This document shows, piece by piece, positions 7,302-16,778 of a DNA stretch of 64,000 nucleotides. Within the stretch, counting starts at the first letter, position 1. Each line of letters opens with the position of its first letter. Source of the stretch: Lachnospiraceae bacterium AC2012 (GTDB lineage: Bacteria > Bacillota > Clostridia > Lachnospirales > Lachnospiraceae). The stretch is taken from the NCBI GenBank assembly GCA_000702525.1, contig JNIN01000001.1:1488001-1552000 (forward strand). The letters are read 5' to 3'. Position numbers and translations under genes: made by a program. A model generated the notes under the pieces. It did not search any database. It worked only from the letters and a program-made list of their open reading frames with translations, and had not been told where the DNA came from.

Positions 7302-8822
7302 ATGACGAAGAAAAAGACGAATAAGATTGCTCTTATCGTTGTGGTTCTGCTGATTGTTGCTGCAATCGCCGGAATCATCATCAAGGGCATGAACGCAACT
7401 GCCAAGACTGTCGCTTCCGTCGATGATCTCGAAGGATCAACCATCGGCGTTCAGCTTGGTACGACTGGTGATATCTACGTATCGGATTACGAAGGAGATG
7501 AAGCCGGCACAACCATTGAACGTTACAATAAGGGAACCGACGCTGTACAGGCACTTCTTCAAAATAAGATTGACTGCGTCATCATCGATGAACAGCCAGC
7601 CGCAGCCTATATCGAGAACAACTCCGGTTTATCCATCCTCGACGAAGCATTTGCTGATGAAGAATATGCATTTGCCATCTCCAAGGATAACCCAGCTCTT
7701 ACAAGTGCGATCAACGAAGCTCTGGAGACACTGAAAGCAGATGGAACTCTCGATAGCATCATCAAAAACTATGTTGGTTCTGAGGATGAAATCGGAAAGA
7801 CACCTTATGAAAAGAAGGACGTTGACCGTAGCAATGGCACATTAACCGTAGCCACAAACGCAACATTTCCACCATATGAATATTATGAAAATGATGCTGT
7901 GGTTGGCTTAGATATGGACATCATGCAGGCGGTATGCGATACGCTCGGATATGAACTTGTCATTGAAGATATGGAATTCGACTCCATCATCACAGCGGTT
8001 CAGACTGGCAAAGTGGACGTCGGAGCGGCAGGTATGACCGTTACGGAAGACCGTCTCAAGAATGTCGATTTCTCCAATAGCTATACAACATCCAAGCAGG
8101 TCATCATCGTTAAGACCAGCGAATCCGGAAGTACACTTTCTCTCGCAGAGAAATTCAAGCAGAACTTCATCGAAGATAACCGTTATCTGTACCTTCTGAA
8201 GGGTCTCGGAAACACGATTATCATCACCATCTTCGCTGTTCTGATCGGTATTATCTTTGGATCCCTGCTTGCGATTGTACGTACTACATACGACCGTACC
8301 GGTAATCTTCCAATCCTGAACTTCCTTGCCAAGGTATATCTCACCATTATCCGAGGCACACCAACCATGGTTCAGTTATTGATTATCTACTATGTCGTAT
8401 TTGCATCCACGAATGTCAGCAAAGTGTTCGTCGCTATCGTTGCATTCGGTTTGAACTCCGCGGCCTATGTTGCGGAAGTCGTTCGTTCCGGAATTATGTC
8501 CGTTGACCCTGGTCAGTTTGAAGCTGGTCGTTCCCTCGGACTTCCATATGCAAAGACGATGCGATTGATTGTCATCCCACAGGCTTTCAAGAATATCCTG
8601 CCTGCACTTGGAAATGAATTGATTACCCTGTTAAAGGAAACATCCATCTCCGGTTACATCGGATTAATCGATTTAACTAAGGGATCTGACATCATCCGTT
8701 CCGTAACATACGAAGCCATGCTTCCACTGTTTATGGTTGCACTCATCTACCTCTGCCTGGTACTGATTCTGACGGCATTGGTAAATAAGCTTGAAAGGAG
8801 CCTCCGTAAGAATGAGCGATAA
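7302..8822 (+). CDS. Amino-acid ABC importer, fused and circularly permuted binding domain plus permease
   Basis: The ATG at 7302 follows GAGGTGA; the open frame upstream is not coding. The 506-residue protein has an N-terminal membrane anchor (about 9-30), an extracellular binding domain (41-271) and a HisM/GlnP-type permease (about 300-505). The permease carries the loop [22 protein letters not shown], here cited by its core EAGRSLGL. The binding domain is unusual. Residues 41-159 match the second half of a polar amino-acid binding protein ([16 protein letters not shown] through [16 protein letters not shown]). Residues 179-271 match its first half ([17 protein letters not shown] through [12 protein letters not shown]). 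The family order is thus reversed, with a linker joining the native ends. The ATPase gene overlaps the 3' end. ARG-box-like operators suggest arginine or a related amino acid. Confidence 0.9.
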   Translation: MTKKKTNKIALIVVVLLIVAAIAGIIIKGMNATAKTVASVDDLEGSTIGVQLGTTGDIYVSDYEGDEAGTTIERYNKGTDAVQALLQNKIDCVIIDEQPAAAYIENNSGLSILDEAFADEEYAFAISKDNPALTSAINEALETLKADGTLDSIIKNYVGSEDEIGKTPYEKKDVDRSNGTLTVATNATFPPYEYYENDAVVGLDMDIMQAVCDTLGYELVIEDMEFDSIITAVQTGKVDVGAAGMTVTEDRLKNVDFSNSYTTSKQVIIVKTSESGSTLSLAEKFKQNFIEDNRYLYLLKGLGNTIIITIFAVLIGIIFGSLLAIVRTTYDRTGNLPILNFLAKVYLTIIRGTPTMVQLLIIYYVVFASTNVSKVFVAIVAFGLNSAAYVAEVVRSGIMSVDPGQFEAGRSLGLPYAKTMRLIVIPQAFKNILPALGNELITLLKETSISGYIGLIDLTKGSDIIRSVTYEAMLPLFMVALIYLCLVLILTALVNKLERSLRKNER

Positions 8823-9552
8823 TAACGTTTTAATCGAAGTAAAAGATTTACATAAATCCTTCAAAGATCACGACGTTTTGAAGGGTATTGATATCACAAT
8901 TAAAAAGGGCGAAGTAATCGCCATCATCGGACCTAGTGGTTGCGGAAAGTCAACATTTCTTCGTTCTATGAATCTGCTCGAAACACCAACCTCCGGACAG
9001 ATTACTTTCGAAGGAAATGATATCACTTCCGAAGATACCGACATTGACTTGATGCGTCAGAGAATCGGTATGGTTTTCCAGCAGTTTAACCTGTTCCCTA
9101 ACATGACCATCAAGAAAAATATCATGTTAGCACCCGTTCAGCTCGGCAAAATGTCAGAAGAAGAAGCTTCTAACAAGGCGGACGAACTCCTCGACAGAAT
9201 CGGACTTAGCGATAAGGCAGAAAGCTATCCTGCACAGCTTTCCGGTGGTCAGAAACAGCGTGTTGCAATCGCCCGCTCTCTTGCCATGAATCCGGATGTT
9301 ATGCTCTTTGACGAACCAACCTCCGCACTCGATCCAGAGATGGTCGGCGAAGTTCTCTCTCTTATGAAAGAACTTGCAGCAGACGGTATGACCATGGTGG
9401 TTGTAACACACGAGATGGGATTTGCCCGCGAGGTTGCAAACCGCGTACTCTTCATCAACGAAGGTGTTATTGAAGAAGATTCTGATCCAGAAGAAATCTT
9501 TACAAATCCTAAGAGTCCACGTTTACAGGACTTCTTAAGCAAAGTACTTTAA
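8812..9552 (+). CDS. Amino-acid ABC transporter ATPase (GlnQ/ArtP type)
   Basis: This 246-residue ATPase should energise the upstream binding-permease fusion. It has Walker [10 protein letters not shown], the Q-loop in [13 protein letters not shown], the signature [19 protein letters not shown], Walker [15 protein letters not shown] and the H-loop [11 protein letters not shown]. All belong to the polar amino-acid uptake class (GlnQ, ArtP, HisP). The ATG at 8812 is chosen because AAGGAG lies about 12 bases before it and the frame overlaps the permease by 11 bp. An upstream in-frame ATG at 8791 precedes that site. A bidirectional terminator follows. The substrate is inferred from the operator array, not from this subunit. 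Confidence 0.93.
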   Translation: MSDNNVLIEVKDLHKSFKDHDVLKGIDITIKKGEVIAIIGPSGCGKSTFLRSMNLLETPTSGQITFEGNDITSEDTDIDLMRQRIGMVFQQFNLFPNMTIKKNIMLAPVQLGKMSEEEASNKADELLDRIGLSDKAESYPAQLSGGQKQRVAIARSLAMNPDVMLFDEPTSALDPEMVGEVLSLMKELAADGMTMVVVTHEMGFAREVANRVLFINEGVIEEDSDPEEIFTNPKSPRLQDFLSKVL

Positions 9553-9554
9553 AT

Positions 9555-9605
9555 AAAAAAAGCCGGTACATATCAAATCACACATTGATATGTACCGGCT
9601 TTTCT
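9555..9605. terminator. Bidirectional terminator
   Basis: A perfect 16-bp stem (9561-9576 with 9585-9600, starting AGCCGGTACATATCAA) has an eight-base loop. A and T runs flank it on both sides. It serves the ABC operon on the plus strand and the Dabb gene on the minus strand. Confidence 0.92.
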
Positions 9606-9623
9606 ATTTACCCAGTATGATCT

Positions 9624-9926
9624 TTACACTTCAAAATCTAAGCATACTCTGGAACATGTATATGGGCGAACCTTACCATTCGCTACTGCTACATGGTCTG
9701 GATTCACTGCATAAGCCTTGAGCGCTGCTTCATCTTCTAATACAGAGTCGAGCATCACATCACAGTTCGAAGACTCTAAACCATTCGTATATACAGTTAC
9801 TTCCTTAAGTCCAGGAACTACACCTACAAGCCCTTCTAAACCTTCCTTGATACCAGCCTTCACAGCTTCTCTTTCGGCGCCCTGAATTTCTTCCTTTAAT
9901 GTCCATAAAATTACGTGTCTTACCAT
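9624..9926 (-). CDS. Dabb-family (stress-responsive A/B barrel) protein
   Basis: This 100-residue protein has the dimeric alpha/beta-barrel pattern. It begins MVRHVILWTLKEE, has a helix region KAGIKEGLEGLVGVVPGL, then SSNCDVMLDSVLEDEAALKAYAVNPDHVAV. The last contains the family's 'D......F....ALkaY..hP.H..v' signature. The start at 9926 is chosen because AAAGGAGAA precedes it; the open frame upstream has no site. Family members range from stress proteins to small polyketide cyclases, so no reaction is claimed. It lies 39 bp downstream of the SDR gene on the same strand and may be co-transcribed. Confidence 0.85.
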   Translation of the reverse strand: MVRHVILWTLKEEIQGAEREAVKAGIKEGLEGLVGVVPGLKEVTVYTNGLESSNCDVMLDSVLEDEAALKAYAVNPDHVAVANGKVRPYTCSRVCLDFEV

Positions 9927-9965
9927 AATTTCTATTCTCCTTTTCATTCCTTCCATGGCATTATA

Positions 9966-10931
9966 TCATCGTTCTGCCACGCGCATCAACACCATGAAAT
10001 ATTCCATGATTGTAGTAGGAACCAGATTCTTCATAAGATACATACCTTTCGATACGATATTCGGCGTAGACAGAGCTCGATCCAGTTTCGCATCTCGAAG
10101 AGACCACTTGACTACAGAATCTGCGCTTGAAGATAACTTCGGGAAATGGAAACCGTCACCATTTCCAACAAATTCCGTATCATGAATCCAGTATGGGCAA
10201 ACCGCCGTCACACTGATTCCCTTACCCATTAGTTCAATCCGCAAGCCACGGGAATAATGATATAAGAACGCCTTTGTAGATGCATACGCATTGAAAAATG
10301 GAATCGGACGGAAGGATGCAATCGAGCAAATCTCCAGAATCCTACCACCAATCTTCATATACGGAATCACCATATCTGTCATCGCAACTGCCGCTCTATC
10401 ATTCAGCTCTATCATCTTCTTCTCAGCTTGATATCCCAATTTTGTTGATGCCCCGGCAATTCCATAGCCGGCACAATTAATCAGCATACTCACCTGGAAA
10501 TTCGGATCCACCTCTCGTTCCTGGCGAAGCTCACTTCGAAGGATATCTAAATCCGCATCATCCGTCAGATCAATCGCCAAAATCTGCACCGGTAGATCGA
10601 TATGCTGTGCAACCGCCTCCAATCGATCAATTCGACGCGCCACAAGCCAGATTTCACTCACATCATATTTCCGATGCCAAGCTGCCACCTGCTTCGCATA
10701 GGCAGCTCCAAGTCCACTTGATGCACCTGTGATAATTGCAACTCTTCGCCTTGCCGTAGCATCATGACCCGCCTGTTTTTTTGCAGCGCGAAGTTCCTGC
10801 TTCTGTTTCCGAATACGCCAGAACCTCGCATGCTCCAACCACTGAATCATCACATCCAGCACATGCCCGATGACAAGCAATGCACCAATAAAACATGTAA
10901 CCCCTTTAATAGCATTTCCTAGTTTTTTCAT
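9966..10931 (-). CDS. SDR-family NAD(P)-dependent oxidoreductase
   Basis: This 321-residue short-chain dehydrogenase has an N-terminal hydrophobic segment (about 10-30) that may tether it to the membrane. The Rossmann motif TGASSGLG is at about 68-75, NCAG at about 152-155, the catalytic serine near Ser203 (CSIASF) and Tyr216-x3-Lys220 (YASTK). All catalytic positions are present. Such proteins reduce or oxidise carbonyl/hydroxyl groups of lipids or small metabolites; the substrate is unknown. The membrane-anchor-plus-SDR layout resembles DltE/estradiol dehydrogenase-like SDRs. Confidence 0.88.
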   Translation of the reverse strand: MKKLGNAIKGVTCFIGALLVIGHVLDVMIQWLEHARFWRIRKQKQELRAAKKQAGHDATARRRVAIITGASSGLGAAYAKQVAAWHRKYDVSEIWLVARRIDRLEAVAQHIDLPVQILAIDLTDDADLDILRSELRQEREVDPNFQVSMLINCAGYGIAGASTKLGYQAEKKMIELNDRAAVAMTDMVIPYMKIGGRILEICSIASFRPIPFFNAYASTKAFLYHYSRGLRIELMGKGISVTAVCPYWIHDTEFVGNGDGFHFPKLSSSADSVVKWSLRDAKLDRALSTPNIVSKGMYLMKNLVPTTIMEYFMVLMRVAER

Positions 10932-11015
10932 ATCGTCTCCTCCGATTATTCGTCGAAACTCCCCTTGTGTCTAATTTTTATTATACGCCTTTGTATAGAA
11001 AATGCTATTCATTAA

Positions 11016-13019
11016 TTATAAAGAATCACTGCTTGTCGCATCGGTTCCTTGTGTTCCCATCTGGCCACCCATACGGCCTCCTCCCATTCCGGAATTGTCC
11101 ATGGATTGGCCGGAATAATTCGTTGCATTCACAGAATCTGCGGTGATTGTTTCCGTTGTCTCACCATATGTAAAGGTATAAGTCTCGCCTTCTTCCATCT
11201 CTTCACTCGAAAGGATCACACAGTTTGATGATTTTGTAGTGGTATAGGTAGCGATAACATCGCCTGAAGAATCTGAAACCGTCACTTCCGTACCAGCTTC
11301 CACCGTATTTGAGAATACGAACGCAACGGACACCTGCGTCGATGAAGCATCCACCGTTTCCATCATCTGCGACATACCGATTGCAGTTACATCGCCTCCA
11401 TTAATCGCGAGTACTCCGCCACTCTCTGTACCGACATCGAGCGCTGCATTACCACCATTCGAAGGTCCATCCACGTATACACTACCGCCATTAATCGTGA
11501 GGTTTCCATTGGAATCCAAGCCATCGCCCTCGGCACTCACATAGATATCACCACCATTAATTGTAAGTTCCGGCGTATCTGTATCGCTGGATGCATTCAT
11601 TCCATCATCGGTAGCATTCACATCGATATCCCCACCGTTGATTGTAATGGTAGCGCCTTCGATACCTTCGTTACTTGTCTCAATATTCACTGTGCCATCC
11701 TCAATGGTAAGCGCACTCTCCGCGTGAATACCATCATCGCCCGCGCTAATATCCAGCGTTCCTCCCGTGATTTCTACATCGCTATCACTATGCACTGCAT
11801 CATCTACCGAATTGATGGTGAAACTTCCGCCGGAAATGGTCACGCTACCGGAAGCCTTGACACCCTTCTGGCTCACAGCGGTAGAATCATCCGCATCCGT
11901 TGTTGTATCGGCCGTGTCGCCCATGGCGCCCATCTGTCCACCATTCATTCGTCCACCACCCATCTGCGTAGGGTCAAATGTAGTAGAGTCTGTGCTTGGC
12001 GCTTCTCCACTTGGCGCTTCTCCGCTTGGAATTTCTCCACCCATACCAACTGTACTTGCAGAACTTGCGCCTTCACCAGTTGTCACAGTAAATGTACCGT
12101 CGATGATTTCCAATGTACCATCCGATTGCATGCCATCACCATAGGACGTAATCGTATAAGTACCATCTTCAATATCCAGATCTGTCTCAGCTTTCACACC
12201 ATCATTTGCTGATGCAACCGTCAGATTCAATGTATCCGACAGAAGAATTCCCTTGGACTGAATACCATTATTTATATACCCATTTACCGTAAGCGTTCCA
12301 GCACCCGTCAATCGTAAATCACACTTTGCCATAATTGCTGCCTTCTCGCTATTTGTGAAGCCATCATCTTCTGTTGTTGTACTGTCTTCCGTGGTGTCAG
12401 TTGATTCTGTCGTATCCTCCGTTGTTGTATCTGTCGATTCTGTCGTATCCTCTGTTGTTGTATCCGTCGATTCTGTCGTATCCTCTGTTGTCTCTTCTGA
12501 AGTATCTGCACTCTCCGTTGCTGAAGATGCCGACTCAGCATTTGCCGTCGCAACCGCTTCCTGCGCCACTTCATAATCTTCTTCTGTTCCAGATGTAATG
12601 GTATTCTCCGTTCCTTCTGCAACATAGACAATCAGACTATCTGCATTCTTTGCAAATATAGCACCCTTATCTTCACATGTAAGCGTAACACCATTTAAAA
12701 TAATGACGACATCCTGGTTCTCTGCATCAACTACAATTCGTCCCTCAGATAATTCACCGCTCACTTCATATGTTCCGGACTTTGTAATGGTGATTGTTGC
12801 TCCATCATCAGAAATATCTACTCCACTTCCAGATGCCGTACTTCCAGAATCACTTAAGGCGATTGTCGCATCAATTTCCTCTACATCCACTTCTGCATAA
12901 ATCCCGCTAGCGTCTGCATTTCCAAAGGAACACGCAGTTCCAGCCGCTGCTAACATAATTGCAACCGCTACTACAGCAAGTCGCCGTTTATTCCCTACTA
13001 ATAATTTTTTCTTAAACAT
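11016..13019 (-). CDS. Cthe_2159-like carbohydrate-binding beta-helix lipoprotein
   Basis: This 667-residue surface lipoprotein has a signal ending AAGTAC (Cys30). The body is made of short repeats such as TISGGSFTINSVDDAVHSDSD, cited here by its core DDAVHSD, with DDGIHAES, DDGMNASS and GDGLDSNG. Asp/Gly turns recur about every 20 residues, as in right-handed parallel beta-helices of the Cthe_2159 family. That family is reported to bind calcium and plant polysaccharides. Two low-complexity inserts interrupt it: a Thr/Glu/Asp tandem repeat (about 175-215) and a Gly/Met-rich stretch repeated at the C-terminus (MGGGRM). The start codon sits four bases after a strong hairpin and lacks a clear ribosome binding site. 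Confidence 0.78.
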   Translation of the reverse strand: MFKKKLLVGNKRRLAVVAVAIMLAAAGTACSFGNADASGIYAEVDVEEIDATIALSDSGSTASGSGVDISDDGATITITKSGTYEVSGELSEGRIVVDAENQDVVIILNGVTLTCEDKGAIFAKNADSLIVYVAEGTENTITSGTEEDYEVAQEAVATANAESASSATESADTSEETTEDTTESTDTTTEDTTESTDTTTEDTTESTDTTEDSTTTEDDGFTNSEKAAIMAKCDLRLTGAGTLTVNGYINNGIQSKGILLSDTLNLTVASANDGVKAETDLDIEDGTYTITSYGDGMQSDGTLEIIDGTFTVTTGEGASSASTVGMGGEIPSGEAPSGEAPSTDSTTFDPTQMGGGRMNGGQMGAMGDTADTTTDADDSTAVSQKGVKASGSVTISGGSFTINSVDDAVHSDSDVEITGGTLDISAGDDGIHAESALTIEDGTVNIETSNEGIEGATITINGGDIDVNATDDGMNASSDTDTPELTINGGDIYVSAEGDGLDSNGNLTINGGSVYVDGPSNGGNAALDVGTESGGVLAINGGDVTAIGMSQMMETVDASSTQVSVAFVFSNTVEAGTEVTVSDSSGDVIATYTTTKSSNCVILSSEEMEEGETYTFTYGETTETITADSVNATNYSGQSMDNSGMGGGRMGGQMGTQGTDATSSDSL
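12366..12500 (-). repeat. Tandem repeat encoding Thr/Glu/Ser/Asp-rich linker
   Basis: A unit encoding DTTESTDTTTE is repeated about three to four times with few base differences inside the beta-helix lipoprotein gene. It probably encodes a flexible, possibly glycosylated linker and is a likely site of copy-number variation. Confidence 0.8.
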
Positions 13020-13067
13020 AAAAATAGCACCATCCTATCCATTAATCATTGACTTCGATGGTGCTAT
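13020..13067 (-). terminator. Hairpin between the MFS gene and the lipoprotein start
   Basis: ATAGCACCATC (13024-13034) and GATGGTGCTAT (13057-13067) form a perfect 11-bp stem. On the minus strand it is followed by TTTTT and then directly by the ATG of the lipoprotein gene. It can act as the terminator of the MFS gene, or control the start of the lipoprotein gene if transcripts enter from upstream. Confidence 0.65.
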
Positions 13068-13103
13068 CATAAAATATAAAACTTAAGTGTAATTTAAAAA
13101 AAT

Positions 13104-14339
13104 TTAAAGCTCTTCTTCCACTAACCCTTTGCCATAGAGAAAACCTCCTGCAAACGGAAATAATAACATCGCGCTACAAGCACATATCAAAAAAATATTT
13201 AATACCGGCATAAATTCGGATAATCCTCCAAACAATGTTGAAAAAAGTGGTGTAACACAATATGCTGCCATCGCCGAAACAGCCCCCATACGTGGAATAT
13301 AAGCGTCTTCCACAACATCAAAAAATAATGACTGCATCATAATACTTATTTGAGCTATTCCGACACCTAATAATAACATCGAAATAACTATCCCTATCGT
13401 TTTTCCATAAACATTGAAATACTGAGAAAGAAACAAGATAAAATACGATACTGCCATTCCTATTCCGGCCATTCTAAATAAAACTATATTTGAAACCTTA
13501 CTTTTTACAACGGGAAAAACCGCCGCTCCCAATGCCATGGATAATGAAACAACTACACAAATAACTGATAAATAATAATCTGATAACTCTAATTCCTTTT
13601 CAATCAAAGGCACTTGAAACACATTGATTGGAACAAACATTATATTAACCACCATTGTAAAAATCAAACTTCCCATCAATGGCCTATTTCCTCTTAAATA
13701 TAACAATCCCTCTTTCAATAACTCAGCCGTCTTTTGCTCTCCCTGAAATGCCTTTGACGAAATACTTATAAAGCATATAGACGTAGCACATATACAAAAT
13801 GTAACTGCATCTATTAACAATGCAAACTGCAATCCAAGAAATGTACATACTAAGGGTGCCATTACCAATCCAATTATTTCTGCTATTTTTTCACAAGTTG
13901 TTTTTAACGAAAGAACTATATCCATCTCTTCTGTCATAACTATCCTACTCAACAACCCCGTTGACGCAGGTGCACGAAATGTTTCCACCGATGAATTAAT
14001 GAATGTAATTACAAACAGATGCCATGTTTCCAAACAATCCATTACATATAATATTGCAACAACAGAAACAAAAAATGCTCTAACAAAATCACAAATCCAA
14101 ACTACCTTTTTCTCATCATGCTTTGTACTTACTATGCCCGAGAATATACTAAACAATATATTCGGAAGACCATTTACCGCAAAAACAGATGCGACCAACA
14201 ACGTCGATCCAGTAATACGATAAACCAATATTGAAAATGCAATCGTATCTATTCCATCCCCAAATCTTGAAAAAGTATTTCCAATTAATTCGTATAGTAT
14301 ATTTTTATTTTTAATCGCATTTCTATATTGCTTGAGCAT
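13104..14339 (-). CDS. MFS efflux transporter (Mef/EntS-like)
   Basis: This is a 411-residue major facilitator protein with about 12 membrane segments. Its early pattern (GDGIDTIAFSILVYRITGSTLL, cited by the core FSILVYRITGS) and the mid-protein FRAPASTGLLSRIV resemble the DHA3/MFS_3 group, which includes macrolide (Mef) and enterobactin (EntS) exporters. I start at 14339, where GTGGAAGG precedes the ATG. A further in-frame ATG at 14387 overlaps a TATAAT box and has no ribosome binding site. It lies downstream of two XRE regulators in an A+T-rich patch, suggesting regulated export of a toxic or signalling compound. The substrate is unknown. Confidence 0.85.
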   Translation of the reverse strand: MLKQYRNAIKNKNILYELIGNTFSRFGDGIDTIAFSILVYRITGSTLLVASVFAVNGLPNILFSIFSGIVSTKHDEKKVVWICDFVRAFFVSVVAILYVMDCLETWHLFVITFINSSVETFRAPASTGLLSRIVMTEEMDIVLSLKTTCEKIAEIIGLVMAPLVCTFLGLQFALLIDAVTFCICATSICFISISSKAFQGEQKTAELLKEGLLYLRGNRPLMGSLIFTMVVNIMFVPINVFQVPLIEKELELSDYYLSVICVVVSLSMALGAAVFPVVKSKVSNIVLFRMAGIGMAVSYFILFLSQYFNVYGKTIGIVISMLLLGVGIAQISIMMQSLFFDVVEDAYIPRMGAVSAMAAYCVTPLFSTLFGGLSEFMPVLNIFLICACSAMLLFPFAGGFLYGKGLVEEEL

Positions 14340-14392
14340 TACCTTCCACCACTTTCTTCCATATTGTTTCCGATTATACGTCCTCATTATAA

Positions 14393-14441
14393 GAAAAAAA
14401 ATGACGTATTCGGTTCATCTCTACGAACCAGATACATCATT
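14393..14441 (-). terminator. Terminator after the first XRE regulator
   Basis: A 14-16 bp imperfect stem (about 14402-14439, arms with TGACGTAT and GATACATCA) is followed on the minus strand by eight T. It separates the regulators from the MFS gene, whose own TATAAT boxes lie just downstream. Confidence 0.82.
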
Positions 14442-14447
14442 TTCGTT

Positions 14448-15404
14448 TCATTCTGTTCTTTTCTTTTGCCTTCTCATTAGATCATCTAATGATTTTTTGA
14501 TAGTAGGCAAATTATCTTTACACTCAGGGAGAATGTTACAGAGTTTATATGAAATCCAATAATACATCATTGCACTCTGTAACATTTTGTCCCGCTCTTC
14601 ACTCAATTTAGCTGTATTTTCAACAAGCTGTTCTAGATTCCATCCAATGTTAAAATAAAAATTATAAAGATAATTGCACCGTTTATTTTCATTTATATAC
14701 ATAATTCCTTTTTTACACACTTCGATACTATCTTCATAGCGCCCATTCAATCCCAACATATTTGAATAATTTAACAAGAGTTTTTCTCGCTCCCTAGTAT
14801 CATTTTTTATTACAGAATTATCGAAACATTCCTCCATTTTTTCACATAAATCGATTGCTAAATCCATATTGTCATTCTGCCACAATTCAATTATCAGACT
14901 ATTAATCACTAACAATTCTGTCTCAGAATAAAGCCTTCCCTTATTTAAATTATCAAATGAAAAATCCGAATAAGATAGTCGAAGAGTTTTCACCAGTTTA
15001 TCTATACATTCATCTCTCGAAATTAGTCCATTATTGCAGTCTGTTATTGCGTCAATTCGCTCTACAAATTGAACATTGTCAACACTATCATCCATCAATT
15101 CTTTATACTTACAATTCTCTTTTCTTACATCATCATAACGCCCTTCTTCAACTAGCTTCTTTATCTTTTTTCTCAAGTTTACCAATTCAAATGAGATAAA
15201 GTCTCCGGGTATTTTATATATCTCTACATGCTCACCCAAACGTTGCATCATCAAATAATAATTGAACTGCGACGGATCTAATATCCCGGTTTCATATCGA
15301 TTTACCGTTTCCGGCTCACATATTTCTTCAGCTAGCTTTTCCTGCGTCATTTTGTTAAAAACTCGACTGTATTTTATAATTTTGGCTTTATTGTATTCTG
15401 CCAT
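14448..15404 (-). CDS. XRE-family regulator with helical-repeat C-terminus (RRNPP-like)
   Basis: The 318-residue protein begins with a helix-turn-helix (about residues 5-45: KYSRVFNKMTQEKLAEEIC...VNRYETG). The rest is a long all-helical region with YSNMLGLNGRYEDSIEVCKKGI and YNFYFNIGWNLEQLVE, which reads like tetratricopeptide repeats. This domain layout matches peptide-sensing Rgg/PlcR/ComR-type regulators. It overlaps the neighbouring XRE gene by 31 bp. The region is richer in A+T than its flanks. A function in controlling the adjacent MFS pump or the small membrane proteins is likely but inferred. Confidence 0.75.
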   Translation of the reverse strand: MAEYNKAKIIKYSRVFNKMTQEKLAEEICEPETVNRYETGILDPSQFNYYLMMQRLGEHVEIYKIPGDFISFELVNLRKKIKKLVEEGRYDDVRKENCKYKELMDDSVDNVQFVERIDAITDCNNGLISRDECIDKLVKTLRLSYSDFSFDNLNKGRLYSETELLVINSLIIELWQNDNMDLAIDLCEKMEECFDNSVIKNDTREREKLLLNYSNMLGLNGRYEDSIEVCKKGIMYINENKRCNYLYNFYFNIGWNLEQLVENTAKLSEERDKMLQSAMMYYWISYKLCNILPECKDNLPTIKKSLDDLMRRQKKRTE

Positions 15405-16168
15405 AATTCAAGTCCTTCCTCTCCTATCATCCCATCTCTTCCTGCCGACATTAACAAACTCATCAAAAAACTCAGCTCTTTTTCTTCGTCCTTGCCCTTC
15501 CACGAAAGAGAAAATAATTCCATCATCATCTCTTTATCAAAATCATTAATTGCACATTCTTTCAAATTTTCATATAAGTCCGATGCATTACCATAATTTT
15601 CCTGTAAAATATATTTTTTTAATAATTCTAATTTTATGCTATTAAGCAATCGCTTCTTTAAATAATTAGAGCTTTTCCCCGAATAATAATAGTCAGTATA
15701 ATTTTCAATTAAACTATCACTATAACTCGGATGAGACATCATGTATCTAAACATAATTTCTAATTCATTATTAGATAAACACATATTTTTATTGTCAATT
15801 GCATCAACTATTTCATCCGCCCTAGAATAATTCCATGCATTTTTCAAATATTCTTTTACCTCATCATATTTCATATGAAAATACTTTGTTCTTGCTTTCT
15901 CAAGAACAGACGATTGGTTCAAGAGAATATTATTCAAGTCGTTCTCACCATCTCTATATTGTTTTACAGGAAGCGCATATTCAATTCTCTCTGAATCTAG
16001 ACCTAGTCGCTGAAAAAAAATATCACACATCTCTTTTGACGGAACTCGCTCACCCTTTTCATATCTTGAAAATGCAGTGTGCGAACACAACCCACAGCAA
16101 ATGTCCTTCTTTGTATACTTCAAACTTGTTCTTGCCAAATATAATATATTTCCAATAGTCGGTTCCAT
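15374..16168 (-). CDS. XRE-family regulator, second of an overlapping pair
   Basis: This 264-residue protein has an N-terminal HTH (about 5-55: LYLARTSLKYTKKDICCGLC...FSRYEKGERVPS). An alpha-helical C-terminal region follows without recognised catalytic motifs (YDEVKEYLKNAWNYSRADEI; NYGNASDLYENLKECA). It resembles its downstream neighbour in layout but not closely in sequence. The ATG follows AGGAGG. Its promoter carries an extended -10 (TGATATAAT) overlapped by the palindrome GTGATTATATCAC, suggesting autoregulation. The 31-bp overlap with the next gene implies coordinated synthesis of both regulators. Confidence 0.72.
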   Translation of the reverse strand: MEPTIGNILYLARTSLKYTKKDICCGLCSHTAFSRYEKGERVPSKEMCDIFFQRLGLDSERIEYALPVKQYRDGENDLNNILLNQSSVLEKARTKYFHMKYDEVKEYLKNAWNYSRADEIVDAIDNKNMCLSNNELEIMFRYMMSHPSYSDSLIENYTDYYYSGKSSNYLKKRLLNSIKLELLKKYILQENYGNASDLYENLKECAINDFDKEMMMELFSLSWKGKDEEKELSFLMSLLMSAGRDGMIGEEGLELWQNTIKPKL

Positions 16169-16196
16169 TCTAGCCCACGCCTCCTATGATTTTATT

Positions 16197-16209
16197 GTGA
16201 TTATATCAC
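16197..16209 (-). promoter_or_regulatory. Palindromic operator over the XRE promoter -10
   Basis: GTGATTATATCAC is a perfect palindrome with a three-base centre. It overlaps the minus-strand TATAAT (16205-16200), which is preceded by TG as an extended -10 element. It lies about 30 bp upstream of the XRE start, a typical position for autorepression. Confidence 0.5.
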
Positions 16210-16230
16210 TCATTTCGAGGTTGTTATATA

Positions 16231-16266
16231 CAAAAAAAGACAGAGCATATTTTTATACCCTGTCTC
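16231..16266 (-). terminator. Terminator after the 145-residue membrane protein gene
   Basis: AGACAG...CTGTCT arms (16238-16243 and 16260-16265), with additional TAT/ATA pairing inside, are followed on the minus strand by seven T. It separates the small membrane protein genes from the XRE pair. Confidence 0.85.
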
Positions 16267-16310
16267 GTATCTGATTTCATTTTTCCTATGATATCTTGAT
16301 ATCACGAAAT

Positions 16311-16748
16311 TTAATTATCCATATCCTTATTATACTTCTGAATCACCAGATTCTTCTGATATACCAGAAATTCATAATCCCAATACTCGTCTTCATCCTC
16401 AAAATAATTCATGGAAATAGCGAGCTGTTCCTCACCATCTTCAGAACTATTTATTAATTCTTTCAGACTATCTAAATACTCCTCAACTTCTTCATCCGTC
16501 ACCGAATAACCAGCATCTACTGCCTTCTGATAAAGTTCTTCTCGCTCCATCAAATACTCTTTCGCCTTTGATTTCGCCTCTTCTTCATCATATCCCTGCT
16601 GCATATAAGAGTATGTTGTATATTCCATTTCTTCTTTTGAAATATTACTTTGATATATATATCCCAAGATCAAACTCTTTATAATGAATCCGCAGCCAAT
16701 GACAAACATAACGACTGCTACAATAATTGCTACTCGTTTTGCACTCAT
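16311..16748 (-). CDS. Single-pass membrane protein with SurA/PrsA-N-like helical domain
   Basis: This 145-residue protein has one membrane segment (about 5-30). An acidic helical domain outside follows, with EEAKSKAKEYLMEREELYQKAVDAGYSVTDEEVEEYL (cited by the core AGYSVTDEEVEEYL). That pattern occurs in the N-terminal chaperone helices of SurA/PrsA-type foldases. No parvulin catalytic domain is present, so it would be a short, chaperone-like or anchoring protein. It follows a 65-residue membrane protein with near-identical GTAATGGGG leader sequence. Function unknown. Confidence 0.6.
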   Translation of the reverse strand: MSAKRVAIIVAVVMFVIGCGFIIKSLILGYIYQSNISKEEMEYTTYSYMQQGYDEEEAKSKAKEYLMEREELYQKAVDAGYSVTDEEVEEYLDSLKELINSSEDGEEQLAISMNYFEDEDEYWDYEFLVYQKNLVIQKYNKDMDN

Positions 16749-16778
16749 ATGTAACCCCCATTACATTTCATCAAATAA

